Shown here piece after piece: positions 53,463-64,000 of a stretch of 64,000 nucleotides of DNA. The notes under the pieces were generated by a model. It saw only the letters and a list, made by a program, of their open reading frames with translations. It was not told where the DNA came from and searched no databases. Position 1 is the first letter of the stretch. Each line of letters begins with the position of its first letter. Made by a program: the position numbers and the translations under genes. Source of the DNA: Hanleya hanleyi (Eukaryota; Mollusca; Polyplacophora; Lepidopleurida; Hanleyidae). The stretch is from NCBI GenBank assembly GCA_036873755.1, contig JAVTVY010025338.1, positions 1 through 64,000 on the forward strand, in the 5' to 3' direction.

Positions 53463-53747
53463 TCAGAGATACACTACTTTCGCCCATGATTTCGCAAGAT
53501 AGACCGGATCGACCAGCACGGCTTTGAAGTGCACTTGCTGATGTGAAATGTACGGTGACAGCCGAATTTCATTGGTCGTTGAGAATCTCAACAACTGACC
53601 CTGTCCGTTTCTATGGTCGGATCCGGAATTCTGGATAAGTTGAGCACGAAGTGTCAGTCCATCGCACAGTGCCCTACATACGATACGCGACAGAACTGTT
53701 CCGAAGGCTGGAAATCTGGGAATATCCACAAGGGATATAATGGACAT
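53463..53747 (-). CDS. Unrecognised ORF or exon, about 95 aa
   Basis: Minus strand, first ATG at 53747 (MSIISLVDIPRF), reading ALCDGLTLRAQLIQ, GQLLRFSTTNEIRLSP and KAVLVDPVYLAKSW, stop at 53463. The composition looks protein-like and beta-rich, but I recognise no family. It ends 17 bp from the converging + strand ORF. Confidence 0.25.
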   Translation of the reverse strand: MSIISLVDIPRFPAFGTVLSRIVCRALCDGLTLRAQLIQNSGSDHRNGQGQLLRFSTTNEIRLSPYISHQQVHFKAVLVDPVYLAKSWAKVVYL

Positions 53748-53779
53748 AAACTTCAAACATAAACCAAAATTCTTCAAAA

Positions 53780-54817
53780 CAACTCAAATCCCAGAAACAA
53801 ATCTAACCATTTCCCGATCGAGGAACAAAACAGCTCAGTGCATATCGCTGATATTTTATTGTTATGCTGTGAATCATACAAGATGGTTGAATCGTTAGAT
53901 GTATGGTGTTACCATTGCTGTTCTGAAGGCTCAACAGTACAGCAGGACTTGTGTGCACATTCCTCCGCTGCTGAGCAACAGTGCATGCACACCAACCACT
54001 GCATCCAAAATCGATTTTCAATAGGCCTACCATCGTCAAACCAGTTGCAGCTTTCCTTCAATAATTCTATTTCTGGCACCTCATTTACTCCTACAGTTAA
54101 GGCCAGCTGACTGCAGCGCGATGGAGTCCAATGGTCTCTCATGTAGTCCAATGGTCTCTCATGTAGTGGGTTATGGTAGTGTCAGAGGATTTGGATTATC
54201 TGTTAGTCCATTCATGGGTTTATGAGAGATAACTGCTCAACTGTTCGGTAGACTTGCTCCCAGTCTCAATTAATGGTAGCTCACGGGATTATGAAAGCTA
54301 GGAAACATGGATGGTAGTTTCATCCAGTGACTCCGCGAAAACGTAAGAAGATCCAAAGTGGCTGAATGGATAATCTGGTTCAGAAATAAATCTATTTCCA
54401 TGTGCGTCCGCTCGTCTTCTGCGGTAACATATCGCTGTAGATGTGTACTATTGTCGACCATTTATAACGGTATGCGAGAACCGAACGTCGAGCTCTTCAA
54501 GAGGAAAGTCTTTGATCTTTGTCGGCCGTCAAATCAACATTTCAATCCACGGCTATCGACCTTTAAATCGGTTATCGACATCCATATGTAAAACAACTCC
54601 GCCAACAGACGGTTACCGCCCACTGTAATATACTGGGGGCAAATAGGCCCAGGTAAATCTCTATTGATATGACTGGGTTCGCGCAGATGTTTCATGTGAT
54701 GTTTCAATGAGGTGCAATCTAGGTAAACCAATATGGTATGGGTTATATTCAGTGATATTATATATACCTGCGTTTACTGAGATGAGGTGGTGATATTATT
54801 TGTTTAACATGAGTAAG
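53780..54817. other. Non-genic stretch
   Basis: Several overlapping short frames on both strands, none convincing. At 54124-54165 'agtccaatggtctctcatgt' occurs twice in tandem. Confidence 0.35.
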
Positions 54818-54818
54818 T

Positions 54819-54859
54819 ACATGAGCAGTGTGACTAACGTCACAGGACCTACGAAGTAG
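54819..54859 (+). repeat. 41-bp direct repeat, left copy
   Basis: 'acatgagcagtgtgactaac' plus 'gtcacaggacctacgaagta'; identical copy at 55951-55991, 1132 bp away. Confidence 0.85.
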
Positions 54860-54927
54860 GGTTTGATATGATTTAAGTGTGTATCTTGTCCTAAGACTGA
54901 CCATTTCCATGGTCGTAGGAGGCATTA

Positions 54928-55392
54928 ACCCTATCTGGCCTGGGCTTTTTTGGACCTGTTGTGGCCTGGGGGGGGGCCGAAATGGCCCTCCCTAATTATT
55001 TTTCTTACCCCTTGAGCCAGGGGGCTGAAACTTACCACACTATACCCTTGGGTCAAGCTCTACCAGAAAATGTAAAACAATCCAAGATGGCCGCCTTGAT
55101 GACGTCCCAGTGACGTCATTTTCAAAAACAGCATTTTTTGTCCGATTTTTCAGTCAGATTTTCCGATTTTTTTATTTATGCAATTTCTCCGCAAAAGCTG
55201 CTTGATAAATTAGTAAATATTAATGTGATATGAAATAAAATAGTTTTCGCCTGCTTTTCATCGCAGAAAAGCAGAAATTTTGAAGAAATATGACTAAAAC
55301 ATCACTTTTCTGGGACCCCACGTGGCCGCCATCTTGAATTTTCCCATGATCCTCTGCTCAAGGGCCCCCCCCCCCCCCATGCCAGGTAGGGT
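54928..55392 (+). repeat. Dispersed CRE/YY1 repeat family, copy F
   Basis: 'ttaaccctatctggcctggg', 'ctgaaacttaccacactata', 'ccaagatggccgccttgatg', TGACGTCATTTTC, 'ccccacgtggccgccatctt', ending in a C run at about 55366. One of the least diverged copies. Confidence 0.85.
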
Positions 55393-55429
55393 TAAGACAT
55401 GTTTTTGCCAATTTTCTAGATCACCTAAT

Positions 55430-56180
55430 TAGTTGAGAAATTAGGCCAGAAAGCAAGTCACATTGACCTTGACCCAATTAGGTCAGGTCACACTGACATT
55501 GACCTAATTAAGCGCATTTTCTTGGCCTTGGGAGGCATTAGGACATTTTTGGCCAATTTCGAGGCTTATAGGTCACCAAAGTAGGTCAAATTTTCATCAA
55601 AAGTAGGTCAGCACAGAACTTGCTGGTAACAGTCCCCTAATTCACGTTCATGTCAAAAATCAAGGTTCTAATGTCAACGGTTCTCTTTATTTTGCCGGAG
55701 AAAGGATTCGGATGGACTGACTGACTGACTCAATCACTCATTACCGGACAATTTGCAAAAAAGAGCCTACTTCGTCGGAATATGAGCGTATGGAGTGCAT
55801 ACCAGCTCCCTCTCACCCTAACCTGTTTTCGTATTATTATTTCGGTTTCAGGTCCGTCTACCTGACCCCATAGTTATTCCGACAAAATTTGAAAGAAATC
55901 CACTAAGCCGTTTAAAGTCAAAGGATCGTTTAATTCCACGGTATATATATACATGAGCAGTGTGACTAACGTCACAGGACCTACGAAGTAGAGTAGGCAT
56001 TAGGAATCGAACGCGAACTGAACTCTTGGAAATCCCCACCCCCAGTTGAAATCCTGCCTATATTAAGATGGGCACCGCCCAAGTCAGAATCGCCAGTGAT
56101 TTTCATCAAAAATCACCAGGAATTTTCATCAAAAGTAGGTCAGCTCAGAACTTGTTGGTAACAGTCTTCTAATGCGCCTT
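55430..56180 (+). repeat. Degenerate repeats with TGACCTAATTA and a duplicated 65-bp block
   Basis: 'aggtcacactgacattgacc' words at 55440-55520. 'tttcatcaaaagtaggtcag' blocks at about 55590 and 56113 are followed by 'cagaacttg.tggtaacagt'. The right copy of the 41-bp direct repeat is at 55951. Confidence 0.6.
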
Positions 56181-57008
56181 CATTCCAAAATTAAATAACG
56201 ATCGCCGATTTAATTTTACAATTTTTTAACTAAAGGAAACAGATTGAATAATAAAGGTTCAGTAGATTTCAAGCTTTACGTGTGAAAATACATTTACATC
56301 TCTTTAATGGTTTTCAGTGTCCTTGTCCAGGATCAAAACAACTTTTTGAATCACATTATTTTCCCAACAATACAACAAATTTTTATATATAGTACTATAG
56401 TAGAAAGGTAGCATTTATGTAGTTTACGGTAATTCAACTCAAGACCAACACCTTCTCTGCACAAGATATAATGATTCTATGTCATTCTCCTGAGCATAAC
56501 CGGTACAAAGACGAATAAATAGCGTCTCTACATCACGTTGTTATCTAGATATATGAGACAACACATTTTGGATATCGGCAATCTGATGAATGTACTATTC
56601 CGGTTTTCTTGTTTCACATTATATTCTATGACGGTTGATCGGTGATTTTCTTCATTGATAAACGTTAAACCACCTCAGCTTCGTTGTGTAAATCGGAATT
56701 GCATTGCTGTGACACACCAACTCACTCCGTGGCAGTGATTCTGTATCCCCTAATCAAGGAATCAAAATGGATCAAGATTTGAAATGACAAGAAAAATTTA
56801 GACATATTTTGTTCACACATGTAATTTTTTGTTTAAATTATATCCAAGTGTGATATATAGTCAATATTCAAGAGGTACAAAAAAAACTCAAGTTATCATA
56901 TTTTCACATCATGACCAAAGTTACTTTATCTAGTTAAATTCTACCAAAAGAAGACCCTTTAAACATGCCGTCATGGCTTTGTTTCACCCTCAGTAAACTT
57001 TTATCAGT
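56181..57008. other. Non-genic AT-rich stretch
   Basis: Nothing recognised. Confidence 0.35.
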
Positions 57009-57410
57009 GAGGTCTCCTCGTGTATTATATGTCTAGGCCTGGCCTGATGACTTGGTGGAGGTCTCCTCGTGTATTATATGTCTAGGCCTGGCCTGATGAC
57101 TTGGTGGAGGTCTCCTCGTGTATTATATGTCTAGGCCTGGCCTGATGACTTGGTGGAGGTCTCCTCGTGTATTATATGTCTAGGCCTGGCCTGATGACTT
57201 GGTGGACGTCTCCTCGTGTATTATATGTCTAGGCCTGGCCTGATGACTTGGTGGAGGTCTCCTCGTGTATTATATGTCTAGGCCTGGCCTGATGACTTGG
57301 TGGAGGTCTCCTCGTGTATTATATGTCTAGGCCTGGCCTGATGACTTGGTGGACGTCTCCTCGTGTATTATATGTCTAGGCCTGGCCTGATGAGTTGGTG
57401 GAGGTCTCTT
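57009..57410 (+). repeat. 49-bp tandem repeat, 8 copies plus a partial one
   Basis: Units start at 57009, 57058, 57107, 57156, 57205, 57254, 57303 and 57352, with a degenerate unit at 57401. Consensus 'gaggtctcctcgtgtattat' ... 'cctggcctgatgacttggtg'. Units 5 and 8 share gacg for gagg. Confidence 0.95.
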
Positions 57411-58195
57411 CGTGTGCTTATGGTTAGAATTTAATACAACTAGCATAAAACGGTGATTTGCCCTTGTTTACTGTCCCCGACCTTCCGAGATCTGTCTCGG
57501 GTACCATCCTGGACGCCTTAAAGTCACAGTTCAGAATTAAACTATCTAGAGGTGCTATCCATAGCGATCGACATTGGAGACTTAATTCAGCCATCCACTC
57601 TGCTGACAGATATAATCACCCCATGTAAGATAATAAGCTGGCTAATAAGGATATAGGACATCGGTTTCTGATCCACTAACATAGTCATTTACCTTTGATT
57701 CTTTGTGGCGATTTTATAACCAAGAATACTGCAGGAAAAACAAACACATTTGGAGAAAAAAATCCATTCTTGTTCGCCACTAATGATACCCCTTCCCCCA
57801 ATGCTAAAATTGTGCCGTACGAATCTGCCTAAATTGACAGAAACCTGTCAAGCCGTTTAGGAATGCAAGAACTGAAAAACAAACAAAAAATAGTTCAATA
57901 TGCTCCAATACACCTCGGCTATTAGTTATTGTCTCATTCAGCAATCATGCATCGTATAAGATGTATTTTTGGAACTTTTACAACATCATGTAGTTTATGT
58001 GATCCAGTAGGGTTGCGTGTAGCTCTCTCATTTTAGAAATACATAGGAAGGTGAGCCAGGTCAGCTTTTGTCAAGGCCTTAATTGATGGGTAAAAATATG
58101 CGCTGAGGTTCTGGTAGAGCATGACCAAATTATTAGCACAAAATATACCCTTCTAAAAAGCTAAGCTATTCTAACTTAATTGAATATGGAATATG
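57411..58195. other. Non-genic stretch
   Basis: Nothing recognised. Confidence 0.35.
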
Positions 58196-58580
58196 AATTC
58201 GGAGATCTTAGACTTAACATATAGGAATTTGACCTTTAAAAAATAGATCAAGGTCAGTGATATTCAATAGACTTCAGGTTGTATAAATTTGGACAATGTA
58301 GATATAATCCTTCATGAAATATTGTACTAAATAAAATTTGACCTTGATAAAATAGGTCAAGGTGAGTAATCTTCAACCCACCTCTGGACCATCGCCACAT
58401 AGTATTAATTTGGAAAGCCTAGCAATATTTCTTCATGTTATATCATCATAAACAGTATATGACCTTGAAAAAATAGGTCAAAGTCAGTCAACTGGGCTAG
58501 GCTTCTAGTCAATCACCAGTTGCATATGTTATATGAATTTGGAGACCCTGGCTTTAATCCTTCAAACAACGAAGAGAATT
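58196..58580 (+). repeat. Diverged ~120-bp tandem repeats with AGGTCA half-sites
   Basis: Three units share 'tgacctt.a.aaaataggtca' plus 'aggtcagt', then 'aatttggacaatgtagatat' and 'aatccttca'. Each carries TGACCTT and an inverse (C)AAGGTCA. Confidence 0.6.
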
Positions 58581-59100
58581 GGCAGCCGAAAGGGCTTCGC
58601 CAGCAGTTGTTAACGTAGCCCAAATGTCCACCAAGAGCTTTCGTATGTAGGCTATATCTTACATTGTGCACTGTATCGTTCTGCGATGTATTAACAGAAG
58701 AACACAATATTCATGAAGATAGACACAGTAATTATTTATGGACAATGGCTAGCTACTGAATGCTGGACCTGATGCTTAGTATTTAGCTAGTGTGTATATA
58801 CATACAGCCTCTGTACTTGTATACTATCCAATTTTTCCATATGGTCAGTCGTGTTAATAAACTCAGCATATAGGAAAAAACAATTCGGACGATGGTTATC
58901 AACTGAATGTCGAATCTGACTCTAGCTTATCAATACCCTCATTTAAGTATTGTCTCATAGTATGTGTACCAAGTTTGGTGGCTCTAAACCACTTGCAATG
59001 GTATCAACGAACGCTATCTGTGAGAGACAGACATACAGACACACATTTCAGGCCAGCTCTTTTATTAGTATAGATTAATTCCTTAATCGAATGCTATCTT
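58581..59100. other. Non-genic stretch
   Basis: 'tgtaccaagtttggtggctc' (58967) resembles the edge of the repeat pair that follows. No gene. Confidence 0.35.
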
Positions 59101-59104
59101 TGTT

Positions 59105-59720
59105 ATAGTGAAGTGGCTCAGCAAAATGATCGTGACACGCTGGTCCAAAGCACCAAACTTGGCACATCCATCACTTGAGGCATACAGAACAATATCAGAA
59201 TGGGTGCCCATTGCTCTGGACCGTGTGACGCCCTCTGGTCCCCTAAAGGGCATATAAGGGGAACTATTATCATTGAAAAAATAGTTAGCTTCCCAATAGC
59301 TTCATTATTTTCGTTATCATTGAGGCTAGGGAGCTGAAACTTGCCACACTTCTTTGGTCCCAGTGCTACCAGAAAATGTAACAAAACTGAAGATGGCCTC
59401 TATGCTGATGTCACAGTGACGTCATATTATAAAAAATAAACCATTTTATTGACGATTTTTCGGATCAATTTTTCAAACATTTTACTTGCGCAATTTTCTT
59501 CGCCTAAATTGTCTTATAAATTAGTAAATAATCATCTGATGTGATATAAAATATTATTGGGCACTGCAAAATACACCAATATTGAGGAAAATACGACAAA
59601 AACTAAATTTTCCAGCTACACCACCGTGTCGTCAATTCTGAATTTATCCACGATGCTCTTTACCGAGAATTTAATGGCCCTAATATGATTTGTTATAAAG
59701 ACACAAAGTGCTAGCTCTAA
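59105..59720 (+). repeat. Dispersed CRE/YY1 repeat family, copy G (extended subfamily)
   Basis: An extra 5' block ('gctggtccaaagcaccaaac', 'gaacaatatcagaatgggtg') precedes the family core ('gctagggagctgaaacttgc', TGACGTCATATTATAAAA, 'cttataaattagtaaataat'). Confidence 0.75.
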
Positions 59721-60940
59721 ACAGTTGCGAGCACCAAAGAAAAGTTCATTGGGAAGAGGGGGGGGGGGGGGGAGCTGAATCCACCAATAACCATGGAACA
59801 CATGATCCTCCCTGTTCAGTATCATTTTTCTTACGGCGTACATACAGAGCCGGCATATAATTAGAGTAGTGCACGAGTACTAAACCATGCAAATGTAATG
59901 GTCTTGGCGCCCAATGGAATATATTAGATGTAGTTTTAGACTCCTCCCCCCAATCTGCCTCTGAACCTGAAATCGTCCTAAGCAGTGCACTCCCAATCAT
60001 GTCAATTGCGATGGATAGAAGTACACGTGTTTCAGCTATCCCGACGTAATTCCACGACCTTTCAGAAAAAAGTCTCGGCCTCCAACAGGCGTAAGATGCC
60101 GTTTTCGGGGTTTTTTTTTTAGGTTCACCCTCACTCTTCAAACGAAGTTTCGTACCGTACCATTCCGTCCAAAACTGTGGCTATATACGGCGGTCACAAA
60201 TAAACAAACAGAGACGCGTAGAACTAAACACGCGGGTGTTAACATTTATTAATTCAGCTATTTATCCCTCAAACTTGAAAGTAGAAAGATTGAAATTGGA
60301 GCGATAAGCAAGAGGTGGGGAAAAATGTCGACGTCTGGCGACTGAAAAGCAACCATATGACTCCACAGGAAAGCTTTCCTCGGCATCCCACATGCAGACC
60401 CGAGAATACGGTGGATGCTCGGATGTAGCTTATAGTATCTCAGCCGCGCTTTTATTGCAGTGGTTCATGTGGAGACCGTGAAGCATCCACAAGGCCCCTA
60501 GCACCGGCTTAAGCGGAATTAGATACGCTAGTTCGGGAGCTGTGATGACAGATCAGCTCGAACAAATAACTCATCGGATGTTAATGGATGAGCATCGAGG
60601 ACGTCTGATGGAGTAAAGACCTCAACAGGCGGTAAACCTGGCAAATACAAGAATACCCAGAAAAACTAATCTGTCCCGCCTTGAGCATTTTCATCTTATT
60701 TTCCATTTTACGAGATGGAAAGCTGAATTGACAAGGTTTACATGGATAAGGGCGATTGTTTCCTTTTACACAGGCGACTATATAAACCTAATTGGTCTCG
60801 GTGGTTTCAGCCACCCCACTCCCTTCTCAGAGAACTTTCCCCTGGTGATCCATAATGAAGAGATGTTGAGAGCTGTAACTTAGCGCATTTATAGCTTATG
60901 ATATTGAGGTTATTTTGAGCCTGTAGCACAATACTCGGAG
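59721..60940. other. Non-genic stretch
   Basis: A G run at 59757-59771. A 131-aa minus-strand frame (59746-60141) runs through the homopolymer and is not convincing. Nothing else recognised. Confidence 0.35.
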
Positions 60941-60944
60941 CAGA

Positions 60945-61465
60945 GCATCATGAGTAAATTCAAAATGGATGACATTATGGTGTAACTGGGAAATTCTGTT
61001 TTCGTCGTATTTCTTCAAAATTAATGTGTTTTTCTTCGTAAAAGTGCTCAAAAGTATTTTATCTCAAATAAACGATTATTTACTAATTTACCAAGCAGTT
61101 TCAGCGAAGAAAATTGTGCAAATAAAAAATTGAAAAAATCGGCCCGAAAATCGTCCACAAAATGGCTTATGTTTGGAATATGATGTCACTGTTATGTCAT
61201 CATGGCCACCATCTTCGATTTTGTGACATTTTCTGGTAGCGCTTGAACCAGTGATACAGTGTGGCAAGTTTCCCAGCCTGAAGGATAATAAAAATAACGT
61301 AGCTGTTAGGAGGCTAACTATTCTTTGTTAGTTCTGGGGGCCAGAGGGCATCACAGAGCCCAGAGCAACGGACACCCCTTCTGATATTGTTCTATATGCC
61401 TCAAATGAAGAGTGTGCCAAGTTTGGTGCTTTGGACTAGCGTGTCACAATGTTCCCATAATATGG
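60945..61465 (-). repeat. Dispersed CRE/YY1 repeat family, copy H (extended, inverted to copy G)
   Basis: Mirror of copy G including the extra block ('aagtttggtgctttggacta', 'ccccttctgatattgttcta'). The two form an inverted pair about 1.2 kb apart. Confidence 0.75.
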
Positions 61466-63060
61466 CACTAAGCCACGTCATAATTATCGGTGTTGACTTT
61501 CGCCACGCGAACGAAAGTTACCAACGCCCTTTGAGGAGATGAACGGAGATAATTCCATTTTGTGTATTTTTGTTCACATGTGCATTTAGTCCAAATGTGA
61601 CAAAACTACATACAGAATCTTTGCGTTTTATCCTGAGTTAGGAAATTTGCGGAACGTCAGACAGAAACGATTGCAAAACGGGTATGAAGACGTGGATGTA
61701 TCTGCAGCGTTCATGTTTTACAATCATATTTATCCGACTGAAGCCTCAAGCTCCGAGACTAGCAGAGGCTTCTAAACCAATGTTTATTGAATTTTAATTT
61801 ACTCATTCTGGTCCGATATTGTTATTCCATAGTACATCATCTATAGCTTACGTTTGCGGATTAGTCTTAATATGGCTACAGAATGTGTGACGTTTACATG
61901 CGAATAACTCCTTTGTATGTAACGGTATAATGAGGTCAATTTTTCTACTCGATGCAAAACCTGTCAAATCATACTATTCTTGAAATAGTACATGCTGAAA
62001 TATCACTACGATATGCGATCTTCAACTGCATAAAACGGATTTTATAATTGACCAAAATGTGCTCCGTGACCCACTTTTGGTATATTTGAGGTATTTTAAA
62101 AAAATCTGGTAACAGAAATATGAAATCCATTCTGACTTCTTTCAAATACTAGATTGTGCGAATATATAGTTTTGGTTTGTGATCTCATATTTTTTGTTAC
62201 CAGAGAACATCCAGCTATAAATACCTCAAAAATACACAAAAAATGGGCTAGGGAGCATAGTTTGAACAATCCATTATTTATTTATTTAGGGGTTTTTTCG
62301 AGACTGATATTTCGATATTTAAACTTCACGAACAAGAAATCGTCTTGCTCACCGTCACACGCAAAGGAGTTTTCCCCATATAAACTGCGTCAAATATTAG
62401 TACCGACGTACACGATCGATGAGCGTATGCTCATTCCAAAGAACTACAGGTAAAAACATTCAAACGCCAGAAACGCAGGCAGCACAGTGCTATATAAAAT
62501 CCCCGTATTTAACAATGACATATGGGCCTACCTGTCAACTAATAAAGATTGTCGTCCATTTATTGGCATTCTAAACTCTAAGGATTCTAAAGGGTCAAAC
62601 GCTAGTAGTATACGAAGGCAGAATCTCTTATCATTCAAGAGATGATCTGGACAAGCATATGTTAACGTTCACGATAAAGGTGCTTAACTCCAGGTAAATC
62701 ATGGAAGCATGTAAAAATCCCAACAATGCACATCTGAAAGATACAAAGAATCTTCCATGTAATCTTCGAAGTTGTTCATCAATTGGTAACTGAGATATGG
62801 TCGGGACAAGCATATATCGATAGGAACGATGAAGGGCCATAACTGTGGGGAAAATAATCGAAATGGGTAGAGAGCATGACAATGCACAACTATAATACTA
62901 GAGTCATTCTACCATTGCGGTATATTTTAGACCTCAACAGTTGATCAATAAATGTACTGTCGTGGGTCCAAATAAGAAGCCAATCTCAAAACTACGATGT
63001 TTGGAGCTTCTTATTTCAAAACAAACAGAGATGGACTGACATTATGTGTGACTGCACGAG
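61466..63060. other. Non-genic stretch
   Basis: No gene I can support. The open frame at 62154-62453 lacks family features. 'aactgagatatggtcgggac' and 'aagcatat' words at 62640-62820 are weakly repeated. Confidence 0.35.
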
Positions 63061-63069
63061 ACTCCAAAT

Positions 63070-63860
63070 TACTACACCAAAGTTACGGATGTCAACCCTG
63101 TTACGGACATAAAAAACAATGGTCACCAAATATCAAAAAATGGTAAAATGGAAAGACAATGTCTAAATGAATCGTAACATGTCCATTCGACGACTAATAT
63201 TAGATTTTATCAGTGTATGCATATACAATATAAAGTTTTGATGCCAATAGCCCGGAATTACATGCCTTAAATCTCGTTCGAAATGACGCCGAAGAATAAA
63301 TAAAGAAAGATATAGAGTTAATATTCTTCAATCATAGGTTATATCATGACCAAATAAGACACTTGGACAAAAACATGTTGGTTTAGGACCATAGCAGATG
63401 CTATATATATATTTATATTTATGCCGTAAATCCAGTGTAACAGAGTTGACATATGGGAAACAGAGTTGACATATAGTAACAGAGTTGACAGAAATACGCC
63501 CGCTAGTAATTCACTGCTTTTCCCGTCAAATCAGTCCGATTATTAAACATAGCAGTGGCGAGAAAACATATTAATTTACTTGCCGCTGTCATATATGAAT
63601 AATACAAGAATTTGTGGTAATAAATCTCGTCATTTGTCAACTCTGTTACTAGGTGTCAATGCTGTTACCGGGCGGAAGGTAACAGAGTTGACCGTAACAG
63701 TTTTGACAAACTAGAGCCTCATGGGAAATATACGTCTCAGAAACATGCAAGTCATGGCGATTATATGCGGTCAAGAAGCAGGAGGGTACCCTTTATATGT
63801 ACACTACGAGTTATGTTCACTATGGTGAATATATTAGAATACAAATGAGCAACAGTGTTG
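63070..63860. repeat. Cluster of GTAACAGAGTTGACA words in both orientations
   Basis: Direct copies near 63437, 63457, 63477 and 63679, and inverse copies (GTCAACTCTGTTAC, GTCAATGCTGTTAC, GTCAACCCTGTTAC) near 63637, 63655 and 63084. The 63637-63693 part can fold into a hairpin. Confidence 0.7.
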
Positions 63861-64000
63861 ACATTGTATTAACATACGCAAGGATAAAATAGACTTTTTA
63901 TGACATTTTATACACATTACTATGTTGTACTCTGCCGCCTCGCTGACTTCTTCAAGTAGTTGGACAAAGCGACCTCGAGTGGTGGAGTTAACGCATCAAG

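Noticed and set aside
59746..60141. 131-aa minus-strand frame starting KSEGEPKKK and ending PPPPPSSQ
   Set aside because: The end is read from a G homopolymer and the rest shows no family features.

Overview
This is eukaryotic DNA, most likely from a marine invertebrate, with a mollusc or other lophotrochozoan as the best guess. There are no long bacterial-style ORFs. Coding exons are short with GT/AG borders, introns reach 20 kb, and micro-, mini- and dispersed repeats occupy most of the window. The species call is inference from gene content (expanded 8-cysteine EGF receptor exons) and repeat style.

Main host gene, + strand, about 6.4-34.1 kb: the 3' part of a MEGF/SREC-like single-pass receptor. 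It has four near-identical 141-bp EGF exons (6384, 6918, 7606, 8290), a fifth divergent EGF exon (9875-10009), a transmembrane exon (30449-30557) and a terminal cytoplasmic exon (33786-34098). All exon phases agree (1-1 through the EGF exons, 1-2 at the transmembrane exon). The 20.4-kb intron before the transmembrane exon holds an 18.3-kb inverted duplication. The last intron holds about 1.7 kb of a 23-bp minisatellite.

Inverted duplication, about 11,374-29,662: two arms of 4.7-5.1 kb in opposite orientation flank an 8.5-kb spacer. Each arm has a TATA promoter, an intact gene for a three-finger C2H2 protein (328 and 325 aa) pointing outward, a poly(A) signal, and an array dense in TGACGTCA (CRE-like) and TGCGCATGCGCA (NRF-1-like) palindromes. 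Decayed relatives of this module lie at 2.5-4.65 kb and 41.5-43.1 kb. The first has the same palindrome array, a broken P-loop ATPase gene, and then the same promoter and a finger gene. The recurring set (palindrome array, packaging-type ATPase, TATA promoter, C2H2 protein) is the best candidate here for an undescribed mobile or virus-derived element. No polymerase, integrase or capsid gene is visible.

Spacer, 16.5-24.9 kb: CA/TG microsatellites, a degenerate satellite of about 130 bp, and relics of a minus-strand gene (20.57-23.02 kb) with a tryptophan-containing SANT/Myb-like C-terminal segment.

Right part, 34-64 kb: almost wholly repeats. These include CCGCGGTT arrays inside an inverted-repeat family (36.8-38.1 kb), a 30-bp repeat (38.4-38.9 kb), a 1.54-kb direct tandem duplication (42.84-45.94 kb) with a diverged third copy near 49.7-50.6 kb that carries a good 141-bp minus-strand exon, a 126-bp-arm palindrome (48.87-49.14 kb), a 49-bp tandem repeat (57.0-57.4 kb) and eight copies window-wide of a dispersed CRE/YY1-containing repeat. 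Two small unrecognised ORFs lie at 53.0-53.8 kb.
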